This document shows positions 22,022 through 30,494 of a stretch of DNA of 30,625 nt, piece after piece (position 1 is the stretch's first letter; every line of letters begins with the position of its first letter). Source of the DNA: Nanoarchaeota archaeon. Its GTDB lineage: Archaea > EX4484-52 > LFW-46. The translations under genes and the position numbers were made by a program. The stretch spans positions 1 through 30,625 of the forward strand of contig JAHILE010000027.1 of NCBI GenBank assembly GCA_018897155.1. The letters are read 5' to 3'. A model generated the notes under the pieces. The model ran no database searches. It had not been told where the DNA came from and saw nothing but the letters and a program-made list of their open reading frames with translations.

Positions 22022-24556
22022 TTATTTCCTGGCCTCAAGCATGCCATTCTCTTTCAGCTCAACGCCAAACACTTGCGAAACGCCTTTCTGCATTGTGACG
22101 CCGTAGACGCGCTCTGATTTTTTCACAGTGACATCGCTGTGAGAAACAACGATGAACTGCGACTCTTTTGCATATTTCGTCAAAAGATCTCCGACTATTG
22201 ACGCATTTGTCTTGTCAAGCGCGGCATCAATCTCATCAAGCAGATAGAACGGCGACGGCCTAAATCGCTGTATCGCAAAAAGAAAAGCAATAGCAGTCAT
22301 TGTCTTTTCCCCGCCGGAAAGCAAATCGATTGAAAGAAGCCGTTTTTCCATTGGCTGCGCTTTTATCAAAAGCCCTGACTCTATGTCGTTCGGATTTTCC
22401 AGCAATAGCTCCGCATCCCCGCTTATGAGATCGCGGAAAACTTTCGAAAATTCCTCGGAAATCGCATTAAGCGCAGTCATAAAAATTACTTTTCGCTTTT
22501 CCTCAATCTGCGCAATCATGCTGATTATGGATTCCTTCTCGCCCTTGAGTTTGTCAAACCGCTCCTTGAATATTTCATAGTCCTTGTTAAGCGCGTCAAA
22601 TTCTTCAATTGCTTTAAGATTGACAGGGCCAAGGGAACGCAGCTGCCTGTCGCAATCCCTGATTTCGCGCTCAAGCTTGTTAGGATCTGCCTTGACAAGG
22701 TCGGTTCTCTGCTTGTATCGCTCATAATCAACCATAAGGCCTGTAAGCTCTGTTTCAAGGCGCGCTTTTTGCAGTTTCAATTCATTTATCTCGGCTTCAA
22801 GGTTCAATCTCTGCTCGTATTTTGAGCGGCGTGTGCGCTTCATTTCGCTTATCTGAAACTGCACAGCCTCGCGCTCGCGCTCAAGCGCCTTGACATCGTT
22901 TGATTCATTTTTTTCGCCGGCTGTTTTTTCTTCAAGAAGAATATTAAGCGCGCCAATCTCTTTTTTAAGCGCAGTGATTTCTTCCTCCAGCTCATCGCGC
23001 TCTTTTTCATATGCGCTGACATCAACAAGCTTTTCCTGCGAATCCTGCTGTGTTGACACTTTTCGCCTCAACCTCAAAGTTCCTCCGACAATAGCTCCTC
23101 CTGATTCGAAAAGCTCGCCTTCAAGTGTCACTGTTTTTAAGCCCCTTATTTTTCGCGCGGATTCTACATTCTCGGAAACGAGGGTGTCGCGCAATATGTC
23201 GCCAAACGCATTCTCATACTTTTTGTCAAACTTTATCAGGTTGAGCGCAAAATCAATGACTCCCGGCATTTTCGCGGCGACTTCTGCCTTTGCTGAAAAT
23301 ACCGCGGGCCTAAGGCGGCTTACCGGAAGAAATCTCACCCTTCCAAGCCCGTGGCTTTTAAGATAATCTATGCACTCAATTGCAGTAGACTCCGAATCGA
23401 CGACGACATCATTCATGTGCCCTCCAAGTGCAATTTCAATAGCCGCCTCATATTTCGGCGAAGTCCGATAGATGCTTGAAATACTTCCAAGAACGCCGCT
23501 TTTTCGAAGATTCATGATTGCGCTTACGGATGCGTTTGCAGCACCCATCGGATTGTGGCTCTGGCTTATCTGGTTGATTTTTGCAATCATTTCCTCAAGC
23601 CGGTCAACTTCTCTGCGATTGGCCTCTATCTCACCCTCTTTTTTGAGAAGCTTTGAGCGTATTTCCTCAACATTCTTTCTTGCGCCGGCATTAACGCTTT
23701 TCTTAAGTATTTCGGCATTAAATGCATCAACCTGCTTCTCAAGCGCCTCCAGATCCTTGTCAAAAGTATCGACATTGCCTCCGATAGTGCCGAGTTCTGC
23801 CAGCTTTATCTGCAGGTTCCTCGATACATTCTCAAGCGCGCCTTCAACGCCTTTTACGCGCGTGAATGCAAGAGTCGCTTTTGCAAGATCCATTTTTTCT
23901 ATAATTGAATTATACTTTAGCGCCGCATCGCGGTCCAGCCTTAGGCGGTCAAGGAATTCTTTTTTTTGGCCCATGACAAGTTCAGCGTCGCTTACATTTC
24001 TTTCAGCGGTATCAAGCTCCTTCAAAGCCTTTGTCTTTTTTTCGTTGTATTCTTTGATTCCTGCAGCCTCATCAATTATTTCGCGGCGCTCTTTCGGCTT
24101 CATGCCTATAAGGCCGGTTATATCTCCCTGCTGGATTATGTTATACCCTTCGGGATCTATGTGCGCCTCACCCATCAAATCAAGTATCTTTCTGCGGTTT
24201 ACGGCCTTTCCGTTAAGCCGGTAAACTGAATTTCCGCGGCGATTGACTCTGCGCGAAATGAGAACAAGGTCACCCTGATCCTTTAAAGTTTTGTCAGAAT
24301 TATCAAGAACAAGAGAAACAATGGCAGCATCTGCAGGCTTTGAGCCGTGGCCGCCGTTGTATATGACGTGCTGCATGCGGTCCGCGCGCAGGTTTCTTGA
24401 TGATGTGCCAAGAACAAATACAATAGCATCTATTATGTTTGATTTTCCATTGCCGTTTGGGCCTATTACCGCATTAAATCCCGGGTACAATGGGATTGCT
24501 GTCTTTTTCGAGAACGATTTAAAGCCCTGCATAGCGAGTTTTTGAAGCTTGACCAT
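22022..24556 (-). CDS. smc: Chromosome segregation protein SMC, short-arm form
   Basis: SMC is the ATPase core of prokaryotic condensin, which organises and separates chromosomes. At 844 residues it is far shorter than the usual 1150-1200. All functional parts are nevertheless present: Walker A GPNGNGKS (32-39), the Q-loop region IIQQGDI, a hinge at about 345-495 (GVLGSISSIYRTSPKYEAAIEIALG to the Gly-rich FESGGAIVGG), SLGPVNLKAIEE, signature LSGGEKT (746-752) and Walker B YLLDEIDAALD (771-781). The loss is in the coiled coils, about 170 residues before the hinge and 140 after, roughly half the normal length on both sides. I start it at ATG 24556 with GTGATTCTG before it, not at an upstream TTG. 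No scpA or scpB is in this window. Confidence 0.93.
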   Translation of the reverse strand: MVKLQKLAMQGFKSFSKKTAIPLYPGFNAVIGPNGNGKSNIIDAIVFVLGTSSRNLRADRMQHVIYNGGHGSKPADAAIVSLVLDNSDKTLKDQGDLVLISRRVNRRGNSVYRLNGKAVNRRKILDLMGEAHIDPEGYNIIQQGDITGLIGMKPKERREIIDEAAGIKEYNEKKTKALKELDTAERNVSDAELVMGQKKEFLDRLRLDRDAALKYNSIIEKMDLAKATLAFTRVKGVEGALENVSRNLQIKLAELGTIGGNVDTFDKDLEALEKQVDAFNAEILKKSVNAGARKNVEEIRSKLLKKEGEIEANRREVDRLEEMIAKINQISQSHNPMGAANASVSAIMNLRKSGVLGSISSIYRTSPKYEAAIEIALGGHMNDVVVDSESTAIECIDYLKSHGLGRVRFLPVSRLRPAVFSAKAEVAAKMPGVIDFALNLIKFDKKYENAFGDILRDTLVSENVESARKIRGLKTVTLEGELFESGGAIVGGTLRLRRKVSTQQDSQEKLVDVSAYEKERDELEEEITALKKEIGALNILLEEKTAGEKNESNDVKALEREREAVQFQISEMKRTRRSKYEQRLNLEAEINELKLQKARLETELTGLMVDYERYKQRTDLVKADPNKLEREIRDCDRQLRSLGPVNLKAIEEFDALNKDYEIFKERFDKLKGEKESIISMIAQIEEKRKVIFMTALNAISEEFSKVFRDLISGDAELLLENPNDIESGLLIKAQPMEKRLLSIDLLSGGEKTMTAIAFLFAIQRFRPSPFYLLDEIDAALDKTNASIVGDLLTKYAKESQFIVVSHSDVTVKKSERVYGVTMQKGVSQVFGVELKENGMLEARK

Positions 24557-24690
24557 CAGAATCACAAACAACAGATTAGAACTTTATCCGCTAATCCCTT
24601 AACCCATTATTTGCAGTTTTATCTATAAATAATTGTTTGGACTTATTGGCGGCTGCAGTTATTTGTAAATGTTGTTTAGATGTTCTTTAA

Positions 24691-24700
24691 TTTATAAATA
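24691..24700 (+). promoter_or_regulatory. TATA box of the orphan P-loop gene
   Basis: TTTATAAATA is centred 26-27 bases before ATG 24722, exact spacing for a leaderless transcript. The rest of the 24557-24721 gap is AT-rich with no other visible feature. Confidence 0.55.
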
Positions 24701-24721
24701 TATTGTTACTTAGTAATTGTT

Positions 24722-25732
24722 ATGTATCCAGAAAACGACTTAATTTCAAAAATACGCGAGAAACCATATCACAAAATAAGCATTAATGACATTAATCCTT
24801 ATCAAGACTCTAATTTAGGAGGCACTGTTTTAATAATGGGCTCGCCCGGGGCTGGAAAATCAGAATTTTTAAAAAGAGTTGAAATGGAAACAGGTGGAAA
24901 ATTAATTCTTGAATCAAGCGTATTTGATCTATTTCAAGAGTATTTTGGAAAATGGTTAGAACAAAAAAGAAGAGATGGCGAAACGCCAGATTATATTGAA
25001 GAAGATTTCGATATGCCTAATATTGATGGGTTTCACCCACACATAAATATGCTGGGTTTTAACGATGACCCCGAAACTGTAAAAAACGCACCTTATGTTG
25101 GAAGAGGTGCACCAATATATAGGGAATACTTAGATTCAAGAAAAATTAGCAGCGGCGGAAAATCAGGGTTTCCTGACTGGTTGTTTATCACTAATGAAAA
25201 TGGTGAGTTTTATCAGTTCATTAGTATTCCGGGACATCTAAGTACGAACGAAGTAAAGAACAATAAATCAATACCTCCAATTGGAACACCGGATTCTGTA
25301 ATATACCTAATAGATCCAAAAATCTTTTCATACAACCATGACGCCACATTTAGATATATTGATGAAAAAAGAGTCTACTCGGGTGGAAATCCAGCACTTC
25401 AGAAATGTTCAAATCATCTTCAAGATGTTCTAAAATTTGAAGAGGAGGGCATTCCAGTAAACTGGTTTATCTCTAAAACAAATAAAACAAATGTTCAATC
25501 AGCAAGAAATCAGATAGGTTTAATTTACGCTGGTAACTCCTCAAGTGAACTAGGTGAAACGGCTCTTCGGCAAAATCTGGATGAACCACTGGATGCATTA
25601 GGAGAAATTGTAAAACGTGCACAACAGTTAAATGGTTTTGACTCCAAAACATCATCGAAAGAAGAAATTTATGAAATACTGAACTTAAGTTTACCGGATA
25701 AAGCGAAATTGCAGCTATGTAGGAATTGTTAA
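24722..25732 (+). CDS. Orphan P-loop NTPase, possibly GTPase-like
   Basis: The protein has 336 residues. A clear Walker A, MGSPGAGKSEFL (GSPGAGKS at 40-47), follows a hydrophobic strand. Later segments are arranged like a small GTPase: FISIPGHLS (about 167-174) in the place of the DxxG switch 2 motif but without its Asp, a strand VIYLIDPK (193-200), and NWFISKTNKTN (247-257) in the place of NKxD. The final strand and motif are not obvious. No known family is recognised. It stands alone with its own leaderless promoter. Its base composition is more AT-rich than that of the genes on either side, which suggests transfer. It could bind GTP or ATP, and the missing Asp argues for altered hydrolysis. 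Confidence 0.65.
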   Translation: MYPENDLISKIREKPYHKISINDINPYQDSNLGGTVLIMGSPGAGKSEFLKRVEMETGGKLILESSVFDLFQEYFGKWLEQKRRDGETPDYIEEDFDMPNIDGFHPHINMLGFNDDPETVKNAPYVGRGAPIYREYLDSRKISSGGKSGFPDWLFITNENGEFYQFISIPGHLSTNEVKNNKSIPPIGTPDSVIYLIDPKIFSYNHDATFRYIDEKRVYSGGNPALQKCSNHLQDVLKFEEEGIPVNWFISKTNKTNVQSARNQIGLIYAGNSSSELGETALRQNLDEPLDALGEIVKRAQQLNGFDSKTSSKEEIYEILNLSLPDKAKLQLCRNC

Positions 25733-25879
25733 CATTTCATTATTTTCTGATTCTATAGGTGGGATATTTCGAAAGAAAGGCATTCTGACGTATTGAGCGC
25801 GAAAAAGCTCGGCAAAGCAGTATAGTTTCGTATGCTTTAAATACTTTATCCGCATAACTAAGAGAGGGTTTCTCTGGCT

Positions 25880-27127
25880 TTGCAAGAATCTCAAAACAAT
25901 TCTAAATATAACGAACAAGAGGCAGTGCTTCTTCTTAAAGACGGCTCAGTATTTCGCGGTAAACTATTTGGTGCCTGCAAAAAAGTTTTCGGCGAAGTTG
26001 TTTTCAATACCGGCATGGTGGGCTATGTCGAAGCGCTTACAGACCCTTCATATGCTGGACAGATTCTTGTATCTGCATATCCCCTTGTTGGAAATTATGG
26101 CGTTCCGGAATACTCTGAAGATAAAAATAGAATTCCGATTGGGTTCGAATCTAAAGGAATAAAAGTTGCCGCATATGTGGTGTCCGAACTATGCAAAAAA
26201 CCGAGCCATAGCGATTCAAAAAAGACTATTGGAAAATGGTTCAAAGAGGAAGAAAAAACAGGAATCCAAGGAATAGACACGCGAAGGCTTGTTAAAATCC
26301 TGCGCGAGGAAGGCTGCATGATGGGGGTAGTGTGCCCGGGAAATCCGGACATGGAATCGCTTGCAAAAGAGCTCAAAAATGCGCAAAACCCGAATTCAAG
26401 GAATCTTGTTGATGAGGTTTCAATAAAATCGCAGAAAAAAATCGGCAATCATGAAAATCCACAGGCAATAAGTTCGGATTTTCAAGCATTTCAAAGTCAT
26501 CTCGCTCCGCAAATATCAACTGGCAGAGCTTCAACGTTTGAAAGTGGAAAGAAAAAAATCACTCTGATAGACTGCGGCGCAAAAGCAGGAATTTTGCGCG
26601 AACTGCTTAAGCGCGATGCAAGCGTTACTGTTGTGCCTTATAACCACCCTGCAGAAAAAATCATTGAAGAAAACCCGGACGGAATCATGATTTCAAACGG
26701 GCCCGGAGATCCGAAAGTCCTGAAAGAAACCATCGAATGTGTAAAAAGGCTCATCCCAATAAAAATCCCGATATTCGGCATATGCCTGGGGAACCAGATT
26801 CTATCTCTTGCGCTTGGCGCAGACACTTACAAGCTAAAATACGGCCACAGAAGCCAAAACCAGCCGTGCAAAGACATGTTTTCCGGAAGAACATACATCA
26901 CAACACAGAATCACGGCTTTGCTGTTGACAAAGGCTCGCTGCCGGATGATGTTTCTGTCTGGTTCGTTAATGCGAACGACGGAACAGTTGAAGGCATAAA
27001 ACATAAGGTGCTGCCATGCTTTTCAGTCCAGTTCCATCCCGAAGCAATGCCGGGGCCGACAGATACTGCATTTTTGTTTGATGTTTTTTTTGAGACAATT
27101 GAAAAAACGGTTGACAAATGCAGATGA
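25880..27127 (+). CDS. carA: Carbamoyl-phosphate synthase small subunit (glutamine amidotransferase)
   Basis: CarA hydrolyses glutamine and passes ammonia to CarB for carbamoyl phosphate, feeding pyrimidine and arginine synthesis. The protein has 415 residues. The N-terminal CPSase domain shows VFNTGMVGYVEALTDPSYAGQI and GIQGIDTRRLVKILRE. The class I amidotransferase domain has the nucleophile Cys302 in GICLGNQ and the His386/Glu388 pair in QFHPEA. The start is most likely TTG 25880 after GAGAGGG (25862-25868), as no ATG is in frame before the conserved region. Between the domains, roughly residues 190-226, lies an extra polar stretch encoded by a copy of the dispersed repeat. carB begins four bases after the stop. 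Confidence 0.95.
   Translation: MQESQNNSKYNEQEAVLLLKDGSVFRGKLFGACKKVFGEVVFNTGMVGYVEALTDPSYAGQILVSAYPLVGNYGVPEYSEDKNRIPIGFESKGIKVAAYVVSELCKKPSHSDSKKTIGKWFKEEEKTGIQGIDTRRLVKILREEGCMMGVVCPGNPDMESLAKELKNAQNPNSRNLVDEVSIKSQKKIGNHENPQAISSDFQAFQSHLAPQISTGRASTFESGKKKITLIDCGAKAGILRELLKRDASVTVVPYNHPAEKIIEENPDGIMISNGPGDPKVLKETIECVKRLIPIKIPIFGICLGNQILSLALGADTYKLKYGHRSQNQPCKDMFSGRTYITTQNHGFAVDKGSLPDDVSVWFVNANDGTVEGIKHKVLPCFSVQFHPEAMPGPTDTAFLFDVFFETIEKTVDKCR
26489..26545 (+). repeat. Dispersed hairpin repeat, copy 5, inside carA
   Basis: TTTCAAAGTC (26489-26498), TCGCTCCGC (26502-26510) and TTCAACGTTTGAAAGT (26530-26545) match the intergenic copy at 1827-1877 at 10/10, 9/9 and 15/16 bases, with similar spacing. 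The insertion is in frame and encodes the linker between the two CarA domains (around AFQSHLAPQISTGRASTFES), where extra residues are likely tolerated. Confidence 0.65.
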
Positions 27128-27131
27128 TTAT

Positions 27132-30100
27132 ATGAACGAATTTTTAAGCGCACAAAAGATAAATGCGCCAATTAAAAAGGTCTTGGTTCTTGGCAGCGGA
27201 GCCCTTAAAATCGGAGAGGCCGGAGAATTCGATTTTTCAGGAAGCCAGGCGCTTAAAGCACTGCGCGAGTCAGGAATAGAAACTGTTCTTGTAAATCCCA
27301 ATATTGCAACAATCCAGACAGACCCGTCGATGGCTTCAAAAATATACCTTCTTCCGATAGAGCCGGAATCCGTTGAGCGCGTGATAAAAAAGGAGCGCCC
27401 TGACAGCATACTTCTGAATGTCGGCGGGCAGACCGCGCTTAACTGCGGCGTTGCGCTGAATGACCGCGGGATACTTTCGAAATATGGCATCAGGGTTCTT
27501 GGAACATCAATCGAAAGCATAAGGATATCAGAAGACAGGCGGCTTTTCAAGCAAGCAATGGAAGATGCCGGGCTCAAGGTCTGCAAAAGCGCTGCCGCAA
27601 ATTCTGTGGACGAGGCAATCTCAATAGCCAATGAAATCGGCTATCCGCTGATGCTGCGCTCAGGATTCACTCTAGGCGGCGCAGGAAGCGGCATTGCGAA
27701 AAATGAAAAAGAGCTGATTGAAATCGCGGATGTCGCCCTGAACGGAAGCCCCATAAAGCAGGTGCTGATAGAAGAATGTGTCGGAGGGTGGAAGGAGATA
27801 GAGTATGAAATCATTCGCGATAAAAAAGACAACTGCATCATCATCTGCAACATGGAGAATTTTGATCCTGTGGGAATACACACAGGAGAATCAATAGTTG
27901 TCGCGCCTTCACAAACTCTGAATAATGTTGAATACCACGCGCTTCGAAGCATATCGATTGCAGCTGCTAGAAAAATCAACATCATCGGCGAGTGCAATAT
28001 ACAGTTCGCGGTAAACCCCGACACATTTGATTACCGGATAATTGAAGTCAACCCGAGGCTTTCGCGCTCAAGCGCGCTTGCTTCAAAAGCCACGGGCTAT
28101 CCCATTGCAAGCGTTGCTACAAAGCTTTGCATCGGAATGTCTCTTGATGAGATAAAAAACGCAGTCACTCAGGCGACATATGCCTGTTTTGAACCGGCGC
28201 TGGATTATATTGTTGCAAAGATTCCCCGATGGGATTTCAAAAAATTCAGGGGCGCAGAGCGGTTCATAGGAACGCAGATGAAATCCGTTGGCGAAGTGAT
28301 GGCAATAGGCAGGAATTTTGAGGAAGCCATACAAAAAGCTTCAAGGATGTGCGACCCTTCAAGATACGGTGTAGTGGGCAACGGCATTGATACGTGTACG
28401 GACATATCCGAAATTGAGAAAAACCTTTCCGCGCCTACCGACTTGCGGCTTTTCTACATAGCTGCTGCAATAAAGAGCGGACTTTCTCTTGAGCGAATAA
28501 ATAAGCTGACGAAAATAGATTTGTGGTTCCTGAACAAGCTAAAAAACATTATTGAAATGGAAAAAGTGCTGAAGCAGGAAAAGCAGGAGCATGGGCTTCT
28601 TAAAAATCTTCTTGAAGCAAAAAAGCTAGGATTCTCAGATGCAGGAATCGCAAAAATCAGAGGATTAAAAGAAAGCGAAATAAGGAAATTGCGCATTGAA
28701 AATGACATAGTTCCGCATGTCCGGCAGATTGATACGCTTGCCGCAGAATGGCCGTCAAAGACAAATTATCTTTACCTGACATATTGCGCAGACGATGATG
28801 ATATTGATTTTTCGAAGAACAACGAAAAAGAAAAAATAATAGTCCTTGGAAGCGGGCCTTATTCAATAGGCTCATCAGTCGAATTCGACTGGTGCTCGGT
28901 CCATGGAATCTGGGGCGTCAAGAAAAGCGGAAAGGAAGCAATAATGATTAACTGCAATCCTGAAACAGTCTCGACTGATTACGACATATCCGACAAACTT
29001 TATTTTGAAGACATAAACCTTGAAACAGTGCTTGATATCTGTGACAAAGAAAATCCTCTTGGCGCAATAGTTTCTTTTGGAGGGCAAAGGCCGAATAACA
29101 TCGCAGTCAAGCTTCACGAATCAGGTGTGCGCATTCTTGGAACATCGTCTGAAAACATAGACCGCGCTGAAGATCGCTCAAGATTTTCTGCATTGCTTGA
29201 CGAACTTGAAATAAAACAGCCTGCTTGGTGCGCTGTTGAAACTATAGCAGGCGCGCTGGAATTTGCGGAAAATGCAGGATATCCTGTTATTGTAAGGCCG
29301 TCTTATGTTCTTTCAGGGGCTGCAATGAAAACAGTACACAGCGAAAACGAGCTTGAAAAATATATAGATCAGGCAACAGAAATATCAAGTGAGCGGCCGG
29401 TCGTCATTTCAAAATTCATTTCAAACGCAAGGGAAATTGAAGTTGATGGCGTATCTGACGGAAAAAGAGTTCTTATCGGCGCGATTGCTGAGCATATTGA
29501 AAATGCCGGCGTGCATTCGGGTGATGCAACAATAGTCATTCCAACAAGAACCGTAAAGAAAGCTGCGCTTGAAAAAATCGAGGAATACACCAAAAAAATC
29601 GCAGAAGCTCTCGAAATCAAGGGACCTTTCAACATACAATATCTTGTGGAAGATGGCAAAGTCTTTGTCATTGAATGCAATTTGCGCGCATCAAGAAGCA
29701 TGCCGTTTGTAAGCAAAACCGTTGGCGTCAACCTGATTGAAATCGCAACCAATGTGATACTTGGACAGAAGCTTTCTGGAAACTTCATGCCAAAACCAAA
29801 GCATTTTGGGGTAAAGGTTCCGCAATTTTCATTCATGAGAATAAGCGGCGCAGACCCTCTGCTCGGAATAGAAATGGCATCAACCGGTGAAGTCGCATGC
29901 ATCGGATTTGATTTCAACAAGACGCTGATTGATGCAATGCGCTCGGCCCAGTTCTGTGTGCCTGTAGAGTTCGGCAGGGTGCTGATATCTGCAAGCGAAT
30001 CGGCGCGCCCAAAAATACTGGAGGATGCGAAACTGCTTTCAAGCATCGGCTTTGAGATATATGGAACATTGCATACATCAGAATACCTGAAGAAAAACGG

Positions 30101-30416
30101 CGTTGATTCAATAGTGCTTAAAAAAATAAGCGAAGGCTCCGAGATACTGGAGCACATCACGCAGAAGAAAATAGACCTTGTGATAAACATACCGCATGAA
30201 ACGGAAACTGAAAGCGAACGGCATGACGGCTACATACTTCGCAGGGCAACAGTAAATTATGGAATTCCGCTGATAACGAATCCCGAGCTTGCGCACGCGC
30301 TTGTTCTTGCAATAAAGAAGGAATATGAAAAATCAAAGCTGATGGAGCTCGGGACAATATCAAAAATACCGATAGAAAGTTTGCAGGAGATTGTTGCGGC
30401 AAAGGGCTCTGAGTAA
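27132..30416 (+). CDS. carB: Carbamoyl-phosphate synthase large subunit
   Basis: The protein has 1094 residues, full length. Two homologous ATP-grasp halves are visible. The first begins LGSGALKIGEAGEFDFSGSQ, with NVGGQTALN and EVNPRLSRSSALASKATGYP. The second begins LGSGPYSIGSSVEFDWCSV, with SFGGQRPNN and ECNLRASRSMPFVSKTVG. The first makes carboxyphosphate, then carbamate, and the second phosphorylates carbamate. An oligomerisation domain lies between them, and the C-terminal MGS-like allosteric domain starts near PKILEDAKLLSSIGFEIYGT. The ATG at 27132 is chosen over the longer open frame reaching back into carA, since homology begins just after it. It forms an operon with carA. Confidence 0.96.
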   Translation: MNEFLSAQKINAPIKKVLVLGSGALKIGEAGEFDFSGSQALKALRESGIETVLVNPNIATIQTDPSMASKIYLLPIEPESVERVIKKERPDSILLNVGGQTALNCGVALNDRGILSKYGIRVLGTSIESIRISEDRRLFKQAMEDAGLKVCKSAAANSVDEAISIANEIGYPLMLRSGFTLGGAGSGIAKNEKELIEIADVALNGSPIKQVLIEECVGGWKEIEYEIIRDKKDNCIIICNMENFDPVGIHTGESIVVAPSQTLNNVEYHALRSISIAAARKINIIGECNIQFAVNPDTFDYRIIEVNPRLSRSSALASKATGYPIASVATKLCIGMSLDEIKNAVTQATYACFEPALDYIVAKIPRWDFKKFRGAERFIGTQMKSVGEVMAIGRNFEEAIQKASRMCDPSRYGVVGNGIDTCTDISEIEKNLSAPTDLRLFYIAAAIKSGLSLERINKLTKIDLWFLNKLKNIIEMEKVLKQEKQEHGLLKNLLEAKKLGFSDAGIAKIRGLKESEIRKLRIENDIVPHVRQIDTLAAEWPSKTNYLYLTYCADDDDIDFSKNNEKEKIIVLGSGPYSIGSSVEFDWCSVHGIWGVKKSGKEAIMINCNPETVSTDYDISDKLYFEDINLETVLDICDKENPLGAIVSFGGQRPNNIAVKLHESGVRILGTSSENIDRAEDRSRFSALLDELEIKQPAWCAVETIAGALEFAENAGYPVIVRPSYVLSGAAMKTVHSENELEKYIDQATEISSERPVVISKFISNAREIEVDGVSDGKRVLIGAIAEHIENAGVHSGDATIVIPTRTVKKAALEKIEEYTKKIAEALEIKGPFNIQYLVEDGKVFVIECNLRASRSMPFVSKTVGVNLIEIATNVILGQKLSGNFMPKPKHFGVKVPQFSFMRISGADPLLGIEMASTGEVACIGFDFNKTLIDAMRSAQFCVPVEFGRVLISASESARPKILEDAKLLSSIGFEIYGTLHTSEYLKKNGVDSIVLKKISEGSEILEHITQKKIDLVINIPHETETESERHDGYILRRATVNYGIPLITNPELAHALVLAIKKEYEKSKLMELGTISKIPIESLQEIVAAKGSE

Positions 30417-30433
30417 ATACGTAAAGGAGAATT

Positions 30434-30463
30434 ATGTCAACATGTAGTTTCTGTATGGTGTAG
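30434..30463 (+). pseudogene. Cut-off gene start with strong ribosome binding site
   Basis: AAAGGAG (30423-30429) is followed four bases later by ATG and reads MSTCSFCMV before a stop. The strong ribosome site 17 bases after carB and the Cys-x-x-Cys beginning suggest the first codons of a zinc-ribbon-like protein. The frame is lost close to a transposase gene, so an insertion may have separated it from its body, which should lie beyond the window. Confidence 0.3.
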
Positions 30464-30494
30464 ATTCTATCGGCAAAACATAGGGAGATACTAT

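Noticed and set aside
23472-24224. 250-residue open frame antiparallel to smc
   Set aside because: It is a Ser/Phe-rich shadow of the Lys/Glu-rich coiled coil on the other strand.
27078-27131. Longer N-terminus for CarB overlapping carA
   Set aside because: The extra residues match no CarB start, and the ATG at 27132 lies just before the conserved region and just after the carA stop.
29369-30190. 273-residue open frame antiparallel to carB
   Set aside because: It is a shadow of a highly conserved coding sequence, with no ribosome site, promoter or domain.
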